DNA of 64,000 nucleotides, from NCBI RefSeq assembly GCF_905220365.1, contig NC_061134.1:8819001-8883000 (forward strand), read 5' to 3'. Origin of the DNA: Vanessa cardui (taxonomy: Eukaryota; Arthropoda; Insecta; Lepidoptera; Nymphalidae). Below, piece by piece: positions 32,411 through 44,740 of the stretch (position 1 is its first letter; the number at the start of each line of letters is the position of its first letter). Below the pieces are notes generated by a model. It was not told where the DNA came from. It was given only the letters and a program-made list of their open reading frames with translations, and did not search any database. The position numbers and the translations under genes were made by a program.

Positions 32411-32719
32411 ATAACAACAAACAACAACAGCCTGTATATTCCCACTGCTGGGCTAAAGGCCTCCTCTCCCTTTGAGGAGAAGGTTTGGAACATATTCCAC
32501 CACGCTGTTCCAATGGAGGTGGTGGAATACACATGTGGCAGAATTTCTATGAAATTTGTCACATGCAGGTTTCCTCACGATGTTTTCCTTCATCGGTGAG
32601 CAAGAGATGAATTATAAAGACAAATTAAGCACATGAATCAGCGGTGCTTGCCTGGGTTTGAACCCGCAATCATCGGTTAAGATGTATCCGTTCTAACCAC
32701 TGGGCCATCTCGACTCTTA
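32411..32719 (-). repeat. tRNA-derived SINE A, full copy
   Basis: The plus strand shows the complement of the tail (aacaacaaacaacaacagcc), the body (ttcccactgctgggc, ccaccacgctgttcc, ggtttcctcacgatgttttc) and the head (tttgaacccgcaatcatcgg, ggccatctcgactc). The GTT-rich tail is the same type as at 13.47 kb. Box B is intact. The 129-codon minus frame and the 69-codon plus frame here are artefacts of the repeat. Confidence 0.93.
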
Positions 32720-32836
32720 GATATATGTATATTTGTAATTAAACCGGCTTTCTTTCAAAAAACAACGAAATACAAAGGGTAATATTATAAAAAATAGAAT
32801 AGAAATATTGTCTTAAATGTTCGCGATTATTACACA

Positions 32837-32962
32837 TTTAAATAAAACTAATTATAACGGGTAGCCGTGACCACGAACACTGCAAAGTGCTCGAAACGTC
32901 GGGATGTTTAAAAAAAATAATTAATATACGCGATTCATCCGTTATAATTAGTTTTATTTAAA
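32837..32962. mobile_element. 126-bp element with perfect 24-bp terminal inverted repeats
   Basis: The ends 32837-32860 and 32939-32962 are exact inverted repeats (outer part tttaaataaaactaattata). The core contains gccgtgaccacgaacactgc, aaagtgctcgaaacgtcggg and acgcgattcatcc. I recall a similar core as dispersed in Lepidoptera but cannot name the family. It fits a very small MITE or a stem-loop repeat. No coding capacity. Confidence 0.8.
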
Positions 32963-33339
32963 AGAATAGAAATAATGTGACATTTTATGCAAAGTATCAA
33001 ATAAATTCCTTACCGTTGTATAGAGATATAGCAGAGATGTCGCTTTTATTACTATACTATTAAGAGCTCTCTCTACTTCCCATACTTGACTTAACAAAGA
33101 GATAGCTAGAGCAAACAAGATTGCCCGATAACTTACAGCTTATATTTGAGTACATTTCTCTTAAAACATTTATCGATTCAATTTAAGTGAGTATTTGTTA
33201 ATAATATTGATGCGAGTTGTTTAAATAAAATACAACCATTTACATTGAGAGCATTCAAATTGATTGTTTTGAATGAATGAATGTATGAATGAAAATAAAC
33301 GTTACGTGTAAATTTAATTTATTATTTTAACGACTTCGA
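32963..33339. other. AT-rich non-coding stretch
   Basis: No feature was recognised. Confidence 0.4.
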
Positions 33340-33480
33340 TCACCTTTGTTCAAGCCCGAATGTGTAATCACTCATTAGCTATTCTTCCGCTAAATATCAA
33401 TATGTATTAATGAATTTTATGAAGGATGTGTGATTCAGGGCAATTATAGGCTCAAAAACAAAACGTCATAACGTATGATT
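33340..33480 (+). repeat. Possible repeat B remnant
   Basis: Contains caagcccgaatgtgtaatca, cactcattagctattcttcc, gctaaatatc, a gaaggatgtgtgattcaggg box and caattataggctc, loosely in repeat B order. Very diverged. Confidence 0.4.
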
Positions 33481-34062
33481 GAACTTTATTATAGAGCACA
33501 TATATATATATATACACAGGTATAGTCTATAAACACCACCTGAAATGGCCCAGTTGACGGCTTATGTACATTTCTCAGATAAAGATTTAAAAGAAAAAAT
33601 TACATAAATTATAAAAAAAATTAACAGCATTAGAGATTAGGTACTAAGTAATTTAAGCAAGGAAGTTTACAGCAGTAATACCTAGCTAAGTATTTCTAAC
33701 TTGCTCAGATTAATTCAATGATTCCAAATAAGATACATTTGCTGATAGATTTCAAGAAGTTGGTTAGTCTGTAGTTTGTAGTTTTGGTTGCTGGTGACCA
33801 GTAGTGTCTGTGAACTTAGACCGAATTAGAACTAAGTTTTCATACTATGTATATTCAATGATCTTCAAATATGTTCTGCTTCTAATAATAATAACCAAAT
33901 ATATCTGATTACTTAAGACCAACAAATACTCCGAAAACAGCCTTCAAATATTTAAAAAACGCACTGAAATTATTTCATGCCCTAAGGACTCGTAGTCATA
34001 CGGACAGACATACATTAAAACTCTAACTTTTCTATTTAGATTGATAAAAATGATCATATTCA
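33481..34062. other. AT-rich non-coding stretch
   Basis: A short (TA)n run lies near 33.50 kb. No gene was recognised. Confidence 0.4.
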
Positions 34063-34255
34063 AATTATAAACGCGAAAGTTTGTGAGGTTGGAATGATGA
34101 ATCTTTCTTACTCCTTAACACAAAATCTACTGATAAGATTTGAATAAGCTTAGATAGGTAAAGGTAGCAAACATCCTGACTTAGCACACAGACTACTATA
34201 ACACGTATCCCTGACTACCAAACGCAGGCGTAGCTGTGGGCGCAAGTACAATTAT
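34063..34255 (-). repeat. Possible LINE 3' fragment, decayed
   Basis: The plus strand begins attataaacgcgaaagtttg and ends ggcgtagctgtgggcgcaag, the inverted layout of the fragments at 10.6 and 48.45 kb. The middle has no clear match. Confidence 0.35.
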
Positions 34256-34259
34256 AATT

Positions 34260-34490
34260 ATACTAGCGACCTGCCCCGGCTTCGTACGGGTGCAATACCG
34301 ATTCTAAATGTACTACAGAGTTTATTATTTACGACATTACATTGGTAACTTCCAAAATTATCAGTGTTTCTTTACAATATTATCTATGTATTATAAAAAA
34401 AACGTTCCTTTCGAATCACTCAATCTATTGATTAAAACCGTATCAAAATCTGATGCGTAATTCGAAAGATCTAACCTTACGCCTACGTAT
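34260..34490 (+). repeat. Non-LTR retrotransposon 3' fragment (family E)
   Basis: Starts tactagcgacctgccccggc and ttcgtacgggtgcaat, with acgacattacattgg and tcagtgtttctttac. It matches the 24.84 kb copy but lacks the gggacagagaaagcgac end. Confidence 0.75.
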
Positions 34491-35031
34491 TATCATTGTA
34501 TAAATTAGTTGAAATATTAAAAAAATGAACACTTACTGAAAATTGTATGTTTTAAGTATTAATAGTTGTCCTTTATTTTATCTAATTATTTGTAGGTAAG
34601 ATTTCAAAAAAATATATATAATTTTCACAATTTATATTAACAAATCGAACGAAATAATTGGACTAGATACATTAGCACTAAACGCTTCGTTTGGCAAAGT
34701 ATCATTGATTGTATTGCCGAACTTTTAACCCGATAAGGAACAAACTAAACTGTACACATTAGCGAATGCGAAGCCTATTGTGAGTGGATAGAGCTTCCCA
34801 AATAAACAATTGAAAATCAAATTACTTACGGCAACGTGAAGTGAAGCGATCAATATAATCTAATTAGACGATTGTTATTGGTTGTGTTCGTTGATTTTAC
34901 ACTCGATTGTTACGAAGCTGATAAGATCTGTGAACAGTTAAACGACCGGTATGGTCTAATTAGCTGAGGATTACAGCCTGATAGTCGAACTTCTATGCAC
35001 CTTTAGTGACAAAGATCTTTGTTATATATAT
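34491..35031. other. AT-rich non-coding stretch
   Basis: No gene or bounded element was recognised. Confidence 0.4.
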
Positions 35032-35308
35032 AACTAGCTGCGCCTGCGACATTGTACGCGATTGAATTTAATAAAAAGAAAATTATTGTAGCCTAAGTTA
35101 TTATATCAGTTATCTGCCAGTGAAAGTCGCGTCAAACTCGGTCCTGTCGTTCCAGATATTAGCCGGAACAAACAGACAGACAGACAGTAAAAATTGCAAA
35201 AAAAAATATTTTGGTATATGTACCGTGTAAACATACGTATGCATTGAGTAAAAAAGGGCTATTTTTATATTACAAACAGACACTCCAATTTTATTATATG
35301 TATAGATG
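35032..35308 (+). repeat. Non-LTR retrotransposon 3' fragment (family F)
   Basis: Opens aactagctgcgcctgcgaca, contains agatattagccggaacaaac, a cagacagacagac run, ttttggtatatgta and gagtaaaaaagggctatttt, and ends tatatgtatagat. The box order is identical to 6.03-6.32 kb. Confidence 0.75.
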
Positions 35309-36904
35309 TGTCTCTGTATGTTCCTAAGTTTTATCTGTTAGAAGAAAACCGTGTCGGCTTCACACGGGTACAATAAAGGTTAATAATACTAAAGAAAAAA
35401 AAATAGTTTTATACGACTGGGGATATTTAAATTTTCACTTTGTCTCAACTATAAAATGTATGTGTTTTATATGTATGAAATCCAACTTAAAAATAGAACT
35501 ATACAAATTTGAAAGTCTCTCAGTCTGAAAACGAAATTAAAAAAAAATTGTATATCTATAGAGATTAAAAAACCATTTACTTAAAAAGCGGGCGAAGTCG
35601 AAAGCTAAAGCTAGATAAATTATAAATGAGAAATAGCACGAAGAAAGCGAAAAACGAATGCCTAATATTCAATAGCTACTCTATAATTGGAAATCGAACA
35701 AAAAGAAATGTTATGAGTACAGGTAATTACTCTTATTTTTATATTATAAGAAGCCTTCAAAAACGTAAGCCTATTAGCTATAATGACCATTCACTACAGA
35801 GTTCTTTATACCGTCTCCCTAGACTAATCCCACCTGTTTCATATTAAGGAATAATTTAATTTCGGTCCGATAATTGCATTCGGCTTAGACGCTATGAAGG
35901 TTGCCGCTTAAATAAATGACATCTTAAAGCTGGTAAGTGCATTTCCCTCTACTTTTACATGTAATCTGCAAATGAATTTTAAGTCAGTTTTTTAATACAG
36001 CATGAGTTGAAACTTGTTATTAATAAATTCCAATATTAAACAAATTATCATTACACTTTCTTATTGATTGTTATAATTCTAACAACGGTTCGGAAACGAT
36101 ACTAGACCTGAGGACCGGCGGGAAAAAACTCAGTGGGATTTGTCAACAATTCGTATTTACTATAGTATTTTTGTCTTTTTTTTCACGAACTAACACATGA
36201 ATGAACAAAAAAGAACTCCAAAATATACTTGATTTTTTTTTTACAAAATTTATTATAGTTTGAATGTTTGCTGCATTAAATTGAGCGCTTCGAAACCTTT
36301 TCTTCAATATTCATTATTCATGTTATACATTTCTGAATATTAAAAAGTAACAAATAAGGTTCTCGTAAGTCAAAACGGAACCCTAAAAATGATTAATGGC
36401 GTAACTCTCCCAAGAGGCGTAAATTGTATCGGTTTTTATTAGATTAAACGTTTTAATTTTGAATTTTCTGCGAACACTCACCAAGTTCCTCTCTGAAGGA
36501 TGAAATTATGTTATTTGGAATTATGAAAGAAGTTTGGCTCAGTTCGTAGATCAAGAGTATTAGTACCTTTAATATTGCGTATAACATATACAATATACGT
36601 GTATAAATTTGTTTATTTTTATTTTTTATCGACTGGCATTTTTATTCCTTAAGTTCATCTCCCTAGTCTTTGGTACAAACTGTTTATTCTTATTATATCA
36701 TCTTCAAGATTAAAAGAAAAAATTTTATGTTCCGGTTCAAAGGCGATTGCCCCAGTGTCATGATAAGTGACAGGGGTATAACTTAGATTACATACTTGTC
36801 TGCGTAATATTACCTTTGAAGTGTATAAGAAGACGTAATCACTTACCATCGAGTTATCTCGTCTCTCGTCTGCCTGTTATAAACATAATAATAATATTAT
36901 GCAC
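35309..36904. other. AT-rich non-coding stretch
   Basis: A possible inverted family G scrap (acggttcggaaacgatac, about 36086-36103) lies in it. Frames at 35626-35847 and 36655-36849 have no recognisable product. Confidence 0.35.
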
Positions 36905-37125
36905 AGACAGGGCCGCTCTTAACCACCTAGGCGCCCCGAGCTGGACAGGCATTTGGCGCCCTTTTATATGACCAGAGTCGGACTGGGAATGCCAAAGACG
37001 ACCCATCGAAAAAAATATGCGACTTTAATATCTTACGTGGCGTAATTGCAATGTGATCAAGGCTTGCAGCTTGGAGGGGTATCGCCCCACCCCCCTCAAA
37101 TTTTGCGCCCTATCACGTCATATAG
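36905..37125. repeat. GC-richer repeat-like segment
   Basis: Contains agggccgctcttaaccacct, aggcgccccgagctgg and atcgccccacccccctcaaa, ending ttttgcgccctatcacg. Its base content differs sharply from its flanks, and the 'gcgcccc' motifs recur inside it. I read it as part of a transposon but have no second copy in the window to confirm this. Confidence 0.35.
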
Positions 37126-37179
37126 AAGATAAATAACAAAAAAATAAGTAAAGAAATTAATAAGAAAATAAAGAAATAA

Positions 37180-37275
37180 AGGCTGTAAACGTTCCACTTC
37201 TGGTCTAAGCCTTCTCTCTGCTTTATCCGAAGGCTATCGATTCCACCATGCATGCATGAATTAATGCGTGCTGTG
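37180..37275 (-). repeat. SINE A 3'-end scrap, decayed
   Basis: The plus strand has ggctgtaaacgttccacttc, tggtctaagccttctctctg and a ccaccatgc box, resembling the complement of the SINE A end (ggctgta, ttcccactgctgggctaagg, ccaccacgc). Confidence 0.45.
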
Positions 37276-38744
37276 GAAAAAGTAGTAAAATTTAACTAAT
37301 ATCTATATAAACAGGTAAAATATGATAAATAAATAATAACTGTAAATAAAAATACATTAATTACGACGTTTATGTAATCATATTAAAACTGAAATGCAAA
37401 TGGAGATTACGAACTCACTTTCTCGTGCAATGATAATCTTGATAATTAAAACAAGTTTTTATTTAAATAAAGTCGCCGTGCATACTATATTTTTTATAAT
37501 TTTATAACTCATAAAGCTATTCTTGTTAATCGTAATATTATCATATAGATACTCGGGAAAATACAATTTAATTTCTATCTTCGTGTATAATAAAAAAACG
37601 CTTGCTGCCATTTCGTTTGGGTCCAATATTTTTATTCATTCGATGACATTTCACATATTTATTTATTTTACTTTGATACTATTACTCTTTTATAAAATAT
37701 GTTTTAAGAATTAACTATTACAATGAAGTAGATCTCTATAATGTAGTGTATTTTCAAAAGGATATACGAAATAAACCTATAAACGCACAAATACATACAT
37801 ATATTTAAAAACACAAAGATATACACAGTTACCAAAAATAACTTTTTTCAAAAAATTGGACTACATAAATATGACTAATACAATAAGAAACACTACTGCT
37901 TTATTATTACAAGTAACTGTTAATAATTTATAATACTTTTTAAAGTGATATTATTGTTTGCGAGGTTTGGAAGCAAAACAAAAACATCTGTTTTGGGCCT
38001 TTGTCAAAATAACTCACTGAATTTCACCAGAAGATTTTTCTCTAGCTTAATTTGTGTGTACTTTGTGGTAAACGTAGACACGACATAAACAGCTTGTGTT
38101 TGATAAGACTGTCTTTGGTGTATTCATTAATGTTCACAGAAACAGCGTGATGAAATCAACCCTCGAAACGTCCTCCTCATAAAAAAATTTAGACATTTTC
38201 CTGATTGTAGACAGTAACCTTAATTAACTGTGAGAATTATTAACAAAAAGTCCTTAAATAGTTTTGAAATAGCAAGAACATGGCAAGAATGCTAGTAGCA
38301 TCTCCCCGTGAACGAAATTGTGTTTATAGTTAAAGCGTTAAGGATAGACGTTATACTTTTAATGAAGCATTTTGCTTTTAACTATTATATTTATAAATAA
38401 TTATTATTCAAACTTATTGCCGTATATCATTTGTATATCAAGAGAAGCGTGTACAGTGACCACGCGAGTAGTGTTTTAAAGATAATGCTATGCAAACATT
38501 CGATGGGATATGAAATGAAATGGGACAGGTTTGTCGAGTATTGCTACTAGCCCGGTTCTATTATGTCGAGCTTCTGTTTAGACAACGCTCGGACAGAACC
38601 GTTCGCATTGTGCTGGATCATCAGATCAATAATCGTACCTACCTTATTTAATGTATACGCTATACAAGTATTTGCCGTCGCTGTATATAAGTACGTTGCA
38701 AATTGTGATGTACTGTATTCAAATCCTGTATTCGGAGAATAAAA
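37276..38744. other. AT-rich non-coding stretch
   Basis: No gene was recognised. An imperfect hairpin of GC-richer sequence at about 38552-38602 (cggttct ... agaaccg arms) is noted as a finding. Confidence 0.4.
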
Positions 38745-38835
38745 ATTATGGTGTTTTTCCTGTCAAGAATTTATTAGTAGTAGCTGACCGTAGTGTCACA
38801 TTCTCGTGCTTTAGATCTTTGGCATCTGATTTATT
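38745..38835 (+). repeat. SINE family D body fragment
   Basis: Contains ttttcctgtcaagaatttat, tagtagtagctgaccg and cattctcgtgctttag, matching the order of the 44.6 kb copy (ttttatgtcaagaaattctt, agtagcatctcgg, cactctcgttcct). Confidence 0.5.
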
Positions 38836-39462
38836 TCAATTTGTGATTCATATTTAATTGATAGGTTGATTGACTGAATCTATCGAAATATCGAGAGAGA
38901 GGCACTAGAGTGCATACATTATTATGTAATGTAACATTATTTAATAGCAAAAATGTGTACATTCCGCATTCCGACTTTGAACTCTCATCGCTGCCTTTAT
39001 AAGCTAGCTATTAGCCAGCCAGCAAGTTACCTACTTTAATATTGAAGTATTGCCTGAGATACTTCAACATGGTAAATATTGGGGCATGTATCGAGCTTAT
39101 GCAAGTAAAATGTTCCGTTAAACAATGGAAATGCGCCCTTACGTTGTGGCAGCTCCAGCAAATATTTACCTTCCATTATCTTTCACGCGACCGGCATCTT
39201 GACGGGATGGATGCCGGCTGGGATCGCGTGAGGCAAATTCATTTTATCTTGATGAAAATTTATTGATATCTTCGATAAGGTATTACGAGAACGCAACCTT
39301 CGTTAAGTATGAATGGTATTAGACACCCCCGTTTTAAATTAACGTTATTGCATGTGAACGATGCTGATAGGAAGATCGAGGATTTAAGATTTTAAGACAG
39401 TTTCTTAATTAAGTTTATGTAAGAATATGATTTTGAATGCTTATGTAGTAAAATAACACTCT
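38836..39462. other. Non-coding stretch with a short GC-richer patch
   Basis: About 39130-39240 is richer in GC (gacgggatggatgccggctg) and open in one frame (39042-39266), but I find neither a domain nor paired splice sites that would make it an exon. Confidence 0.35.
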
Positions 39463-39686
39463 GAGAACGTCCCACAGCTCGGCTAATGCCCACTCTCCTT
39501 TTGAGGAGAAGGTACAAAGCTTATTCAACCATTTTGCTCTAATGCGGGTTTGTTTCCTCACGATGTTTTCCTTCACCCCTTCACACAACATGACGTATAA
39601 ACACAAATTAAGCACATCAATATTCACATGAGTTTGAACCCAGAATTATCAGTCAAGATTCAAGCATTCTTACTTTTGAGACGGCC
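39463..39686 (-). repeat. tRNA-derived SINE A, internally deleted and diverged
   Basis: The plus strand shows cacagctcggctaatgccca, ctctccttttgaggagaagg, gtttcctcacgatgttttcc and tttgaacccagaattatc. The ccaccaacccg/cacatgtggcag section is missing. An old copy. Confidence 0.8.
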
Positions 39687-40448
39687 TTTTTGAAATAACT
39701 ATGAAATAAAAACCTGTCAACATTTATTAAAAATGTCTACGGTTTAAACAGATCTTATAAGAATAATTCTAAATATTTGTTTGCAATCGAAATAAACGCA
39801 ATATAACATTCAATATAAACGAGGAAACAGCTTGGTACACTTTATACATAAATTACAATTATAGGTTTCATAACTTAACCTGTCTTATTTACGATTGGTC
39901 ATAGCATATCAGGCTAGGGAAATGCAACAGAAGTGCCTCAGATAAATGCACAAAGATGGTATGCGGACGGTGCAATCTCCTCAGCAATCACAATGTTATT
40001 GAATTCTCCGTTCCGCCTCCAACGGGTTAAAGTTTAGGATGGATTTATGAACCAACAGTTATAAGATGTTATTGGAATAATGCAAACGAGCCTTATTGTT
40101 CAAATAAACGGAACGATCACGAAGTTTAGGCGCTTTCATTTGTTTATAGAATGGGATTATCCTTCACAATTGATTCGAAGTGATTTCGCTTATTTTGTTT
40201 TTTGTATACGGCTAAGTTTTTATTTGTAGCTAAGTTTCTAGTACGCTAACGGTTTTTGTGATTATAGCGATTCTTTTAGTGTTCAAGTATAATAGTGTAT
40301 TGTAATTCATTTGAAATCACATAATGCGCAAGTTTCACTCTGTTATTTTGAAGTTAATAAATTCAATTGTTGGATTTCTCAAGTCAATATACTGAAACTG
40401 ATTTTTTTTTATTACACCCGAACAAATGTTTTTAGTAAAAAAAAAGGA
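39687..40448. other. AT-rich non-coding stretch
   Basis: No gene or bounded element was recognised. Confidence 0.4.
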
Positions 40449-40750
40449 AAGTAAAGTAACAGCCTGTACATTTCCCACTGCTGAGATAAGGCCTCCTCTT
40501 CCATTAAGGAGAGGGTTTGGAACATATTCCACCACGCTGTTCCAATGCGGGTTGGTGGAATGCACAAGTGGCAGAATTTCGATGAAATTAAAAACATGCA
40601 GGTTTCCTCACGATGTTTTCCTTCACCGCCGAGCACGAGATGAATTATAAACACAAATTAAGCACATATATATAGTGGTGCTTGCCTGGGTTTGAACCCG
40701 CAATCATCGGTTAAGATGCAGGCGTTCTAAACACTGGGCCATCTCAGCTT
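40449..40750 (-). repeat. tRNA-derived SINE A, well-preserved full copy
   Basis: The plus strand holds the tail complement (gaaagtaaagtaacagcctg), the body (ccaccacgctgttccaatgc, gtttcctcacgatgttttcc) and the head (gcctgggtttgaacccgcaa, then ggccatctcagct). The tail is the GTTACTTTAC type, as at 16.3 and 52.6 kb. Three short frames on both strands derive from it. Confidence 0.93.
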
Positions 40751-41615
40751 TCATGACAAATGTTTTATTAACAGTCAAAATTCATAACTTCATCTCAGCT
40801 GCTTGTTGCATCAGAGTATAAGATATTCAATCAGTTATTTAAATAAGTTTCTGTTTAAGTGAAACGATTTACACAAAATAATTAAATATATCAGAGACCA
40901 AGGAAGTGGTCTAGTACTGTATGATGCAATTTACCGGTTGTCGTGGGCGCCTGTTATAGGGCTCTATTTGTAGACGACAGACGACAAACAAATTTTATAT
41001 CTTTTCTAAATAAAACTTGATAACCACTGGACGCATAGCTTCGCTGAGCTCTATGTAATAACGTCTACAAACATATGCTCCGTATCACAATAGAAAATAT
41101 AGCATTAGAGTATTAGTTTGAAGGACTTTCAGTCATAGTTATTTCTTATTTCCAATTGTCAATTAAAAGAAATAATTAGAAGTAAAAAATATCAATCATA
41201 TCTTAATTAAAACAAGTACAATAGAATTGTCTATTGGTTGAGAAGGTCACTTGCATTGACCTTGGATTGTGTACAAAATGTCTTACCCTTTTGTTTAAAA
41301 AAGTACGTAAGTACACATCTTTTCCAGCCTTATCATTTTGTAATATTATCTATGATTCTATATGAAGCGATATTAAGATAGTCAGTTTGAAAAGTAGCGT
41401 ATGTGATTGAATTCGTCACATGCCCCCGCATTTGTACGTGTTAACAAATAACTGTAGGATGGTAGTTGGTCGATATGACAAGCACACACATACACTATTT
41501 TTATAAAAAGAGACAAAAATAAAATTGAAAGAGGTGAACTTATTTCACCACGCCCTACATAACATGTGATTATGTTCTTATTTGTATGTGTGAGTGAAAT
41601 ATAAATAAAAATCAT
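40751..41615. other. AT-rich non-coding stretch
   Basis: No gene or bounded element was recognised. Confidence 0.4.
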
Positions 41616-41780
41616 AAAGGCTGTAAATGTTCCACTACTAGGTTTTAAAAGTTAAAAAAATTTAAAAAAAGAACTCTACCTTTATTCCTGCTCGAATGTC
41701 GGTTATGGATACACATGTGACAGAATTTCATCCGACAAAGGCTTTCGCGTGATATTTTCATTCGCTGTCTGCAGAGTAAA
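41616..41780 (-). repeat. SINE A remnant, strongly decayed
   Basis: The plus strand has aaggctgtaaatgttccact, a gap, then acacatgtgacagaatttca and gcgtgatattttcattcgc, which are damaged forms of the SINE A 3' half. Confidence 0.5.
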
Positions 41781-44584
41781 TTAACATTTTTTTTGGTAAT
41801 TGTTTTGCTATCCATCCATCATTGCACGAAAATAAGTAATCAATCTTCAAAATTACATACTTTATCGATCGTAGAGTTAGGAAGCGTCGTTAAGATCTGT
41901 ATTCAATTATTTTATTATGTTGACAATAAAAAGAAAATAATGTTAACACAAATTAATTCATATACGACACAAACATAAATCATTTGATTATTTTATATTA
42001 CCTTCGAAATAATGCTATTAGCAACCGCCGTGATTTATGAAACGTTTTCATCCAACATTTTACTGTTTGAATAATGAGTACAAATAAACAAGACGACGCA
42101 ATCAAATAAACTCCGCAAGAGACGTCGATGAATGTATGTTACGGCTTGTTTTATTATAAAACCTCACGACATGATTCTAGGGTTCAACGATACTATACAA
42201 TTAACATAACGAGTTGCAGATGTGATTCCCCTGACGCATATCGTACAACGTACTGATGTACACGTGGGCGATCGTACAAAAACTACCATTCAAGCATTTC
42301 TCAAAATAACGACCGTTCAAAGTCGTATTATCATATTTTTCATGGTTCGTAAATAAAATTTCTTTCAATTAGGCGCCATTCTGGGAACTGGGCTGTCGTG
42401 AAACGTGATTTATATTGTGGCTGAGGGCTCGGTGCGTGGGCGCCTGTTATCTCCTACTGTCACCGTCGGGCTACCGGCCGCACGTCGATATCTCGTCATG
42501 TAACGAGATAAGCCAATACACGCTATTAAATACACATTTTATGGGAGCCGCTTTACGGACGCCGTATACGTCACGGAATTGGAACACGGAAGATATTGTC
42601 TTATTGTTCCACCGCTAAGCCTATTAAGGAGATGCCGGTTTCAATGAAAGGTTATTTCTCCACATTGTTGTATCATCCTTTTTATGTTCAAGATGTAACC
42701 GTAAAATTATGTAAGAAAATGTCAATGTTTAGAAATATTTATTGAAATGACATGGCATTTATAAAGAAATCATTCCATAAATTTTGTTTATTTTGTTAAC
42801 TAAATCGATGGCTTTAGATCTCGTAATGAGATTGAGTGGACATTCGAAGCCACGGCATTCCGAGTATTCTAATGTTGAATTAAGTGACAGATGTCATATA
42901 ATAAAAGTAAACTTGAAGAAGGCGAGATGAGGGCCAGTTAGATTCCCGTACAAATCAGGGGCAGTCATCTGACGTAACGACGCTGTCACAATCCGTAGTT
43001 GAAATTATAATTTTGATCGAATGATGTCTCGATATAAAAGCTATGTAGTTACCCGTCCAGAGTATTAAATATTTATCATATTAATCAGAAAAAAATCTTT
43101 TCATTATTATCAAAATAAGCAATTAATTATAATAAACATTAAAGAGTTACGAGTACTAAAACTATATTTAATCAAAATATTAATAATTGATAATTTTTGA
43201 TTATGTAAATTAATTCGCTATCTCATATAATACAAGATAATAATAAAATTCACATAGAGGACAATTCAAACCTTGGGATCTAAGTCTGAATAAATAACTA
43301 ATAAAGTCCGATAAGGCTGGGTCTCTACGGAGGCCACTTAAAGAGATTGCCCCGAGGCCTCAACGCACCGAATTTACTCTCACTAGATAGAATTCTGTTA
43401 ATATGAGTATTCTCCACAAAGATACTGGCCAAAGTGCCGAAATAAATATCTTTAAGTACAAACACAGCTGTCTAGAGCAGAAATGCTAAGCGATATATAT
43501 TAGGGCGGCGAGAGATTGCGACGTCAGATAATCAGAAATAAAAGAAATTAATTCGCCTTATCTTTCCTTCGACTGCATTTCCACAAAACGTCCTATTAAA
43601 ATACTTTCTCGAAATACGCGGTGAAATTCTCAAGTTCTGGTTTATTCAATTAAAATGTCCCCAGTCGTTTACGAACGAGGCAGGAATACGTTTTTATTAC
43701 AATATAATTATGTGCTAATTGTCGAGATGCGACCGATCTTATTCTGACGTCACGGGCTAACTGACACCGTTGAGGCTGCTGCGTTTTTATATTTACGACT
43801 TCTGATTTGTTCCTGTTTACACCATTAAAGACGTATCACGAATGTTACGTAATATATCAATTGTAAATTTTAAGCGTTTAGTGATAACTTGATGGTGTAA
43901 CTATTTTAATAAATACATACATTTCTTATTATTATACAACTCAAAACAACTGTGTCACATTTCCAGCCATTAAAATTGCTAACTCTTTACATAAGAAATA
44001 ACAAAGATAGGTCTATGAATAATTGGTTAACATTAGCTCTCGATATCGTTAGAACGATTAATTATTACATATCATATTATAAACTACAGGAGAATGATAT
44101 TCTAATAAACAGATATTTTATATCCATACTAAACAACAGAAAAAAGTGTGCCGCGCCGGGGACCGTTTATTTTAGTTAAAGTAAAAAGGATAGCTTGATA
44201 AAAACAATAAGTAAAAGGGATAACTAGATGTTTTAATTACGCAAAACATATTACTACATAGTTATGATGTATTATAACGTATTACTACGTAAAACAACTA
44301 AAAGCAAACGTCCCAATTAGGACGTTTTCTAGTCTTCACTTTTTGCTCGTTAATAACATATCTGTTTACTACAACATCAACAAAGACAACATCAACAACA
44401 ACAAGAGAGCGAAGTTTTTTCCACACACAACATAATATCATAGACCACCTTCAAATATATCATATTAACCATGTTCAAATATAGATAGAGAATTAAATAT
44501 ATACAAACAGGACAACCTATGTCGGGCTTTGCTGGTAGTATTATAAAATTAAACTGTCTCGTTTGTCTAGCAGCTAGCTTATAC
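41781..44584. other. Non-coding stretch with GC-richer patches
   Basis: No gene was recognised. A GC-richer patch at about 42365-42610 (ggctaccggccgcacgtcga) includes an inverted repeat, tatctcgt ... acgagata. A palindromic TGACGTCA lies at 43744-43751. These could be regulatory DNA in a long 5' intron of the downstream receptor gene, or intergenic; I cannot tell. Confidence 0.3.
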
Positions 44585-44740
44585 GACTCGGTTCGGGCCA
44601 ATAAATGTTATATTGGATTTTTATGTCAAGAAATTCTTAGTAGCATCTCGGAGTTGGTTGTGTTACACTCTCGTTCCTCGCAAGTCACGTAGAGCTATTG
44701 ATCATGCGCCTGATCGTGTTGGATTGTTGTTACAAAGAAG
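44585..44740 (+). repeat. SINE family D, body
   Basis: Begins gactcggttcgggccaataa, then ttttatgtcaagaaattctt, agtagcatctcggagttggt, cacgtagagctattgatc and atgcgcctgatcgtgttgga. I recall this order from lepidopteran tRNA-derived SINEs. The tRNA head is missing here but is seen inverted at 0.54 kb. Confidence 0.65.

Noticed and set aside
32173..32562. 129-codon minus frame
   Set aside because: Its first half is SINE A body and the rest is AT-rich DNA. The same IGTAWWNMFQ peptide recurs at 16.2, 40.5 and 47.7 kb because all are SINE A copies.
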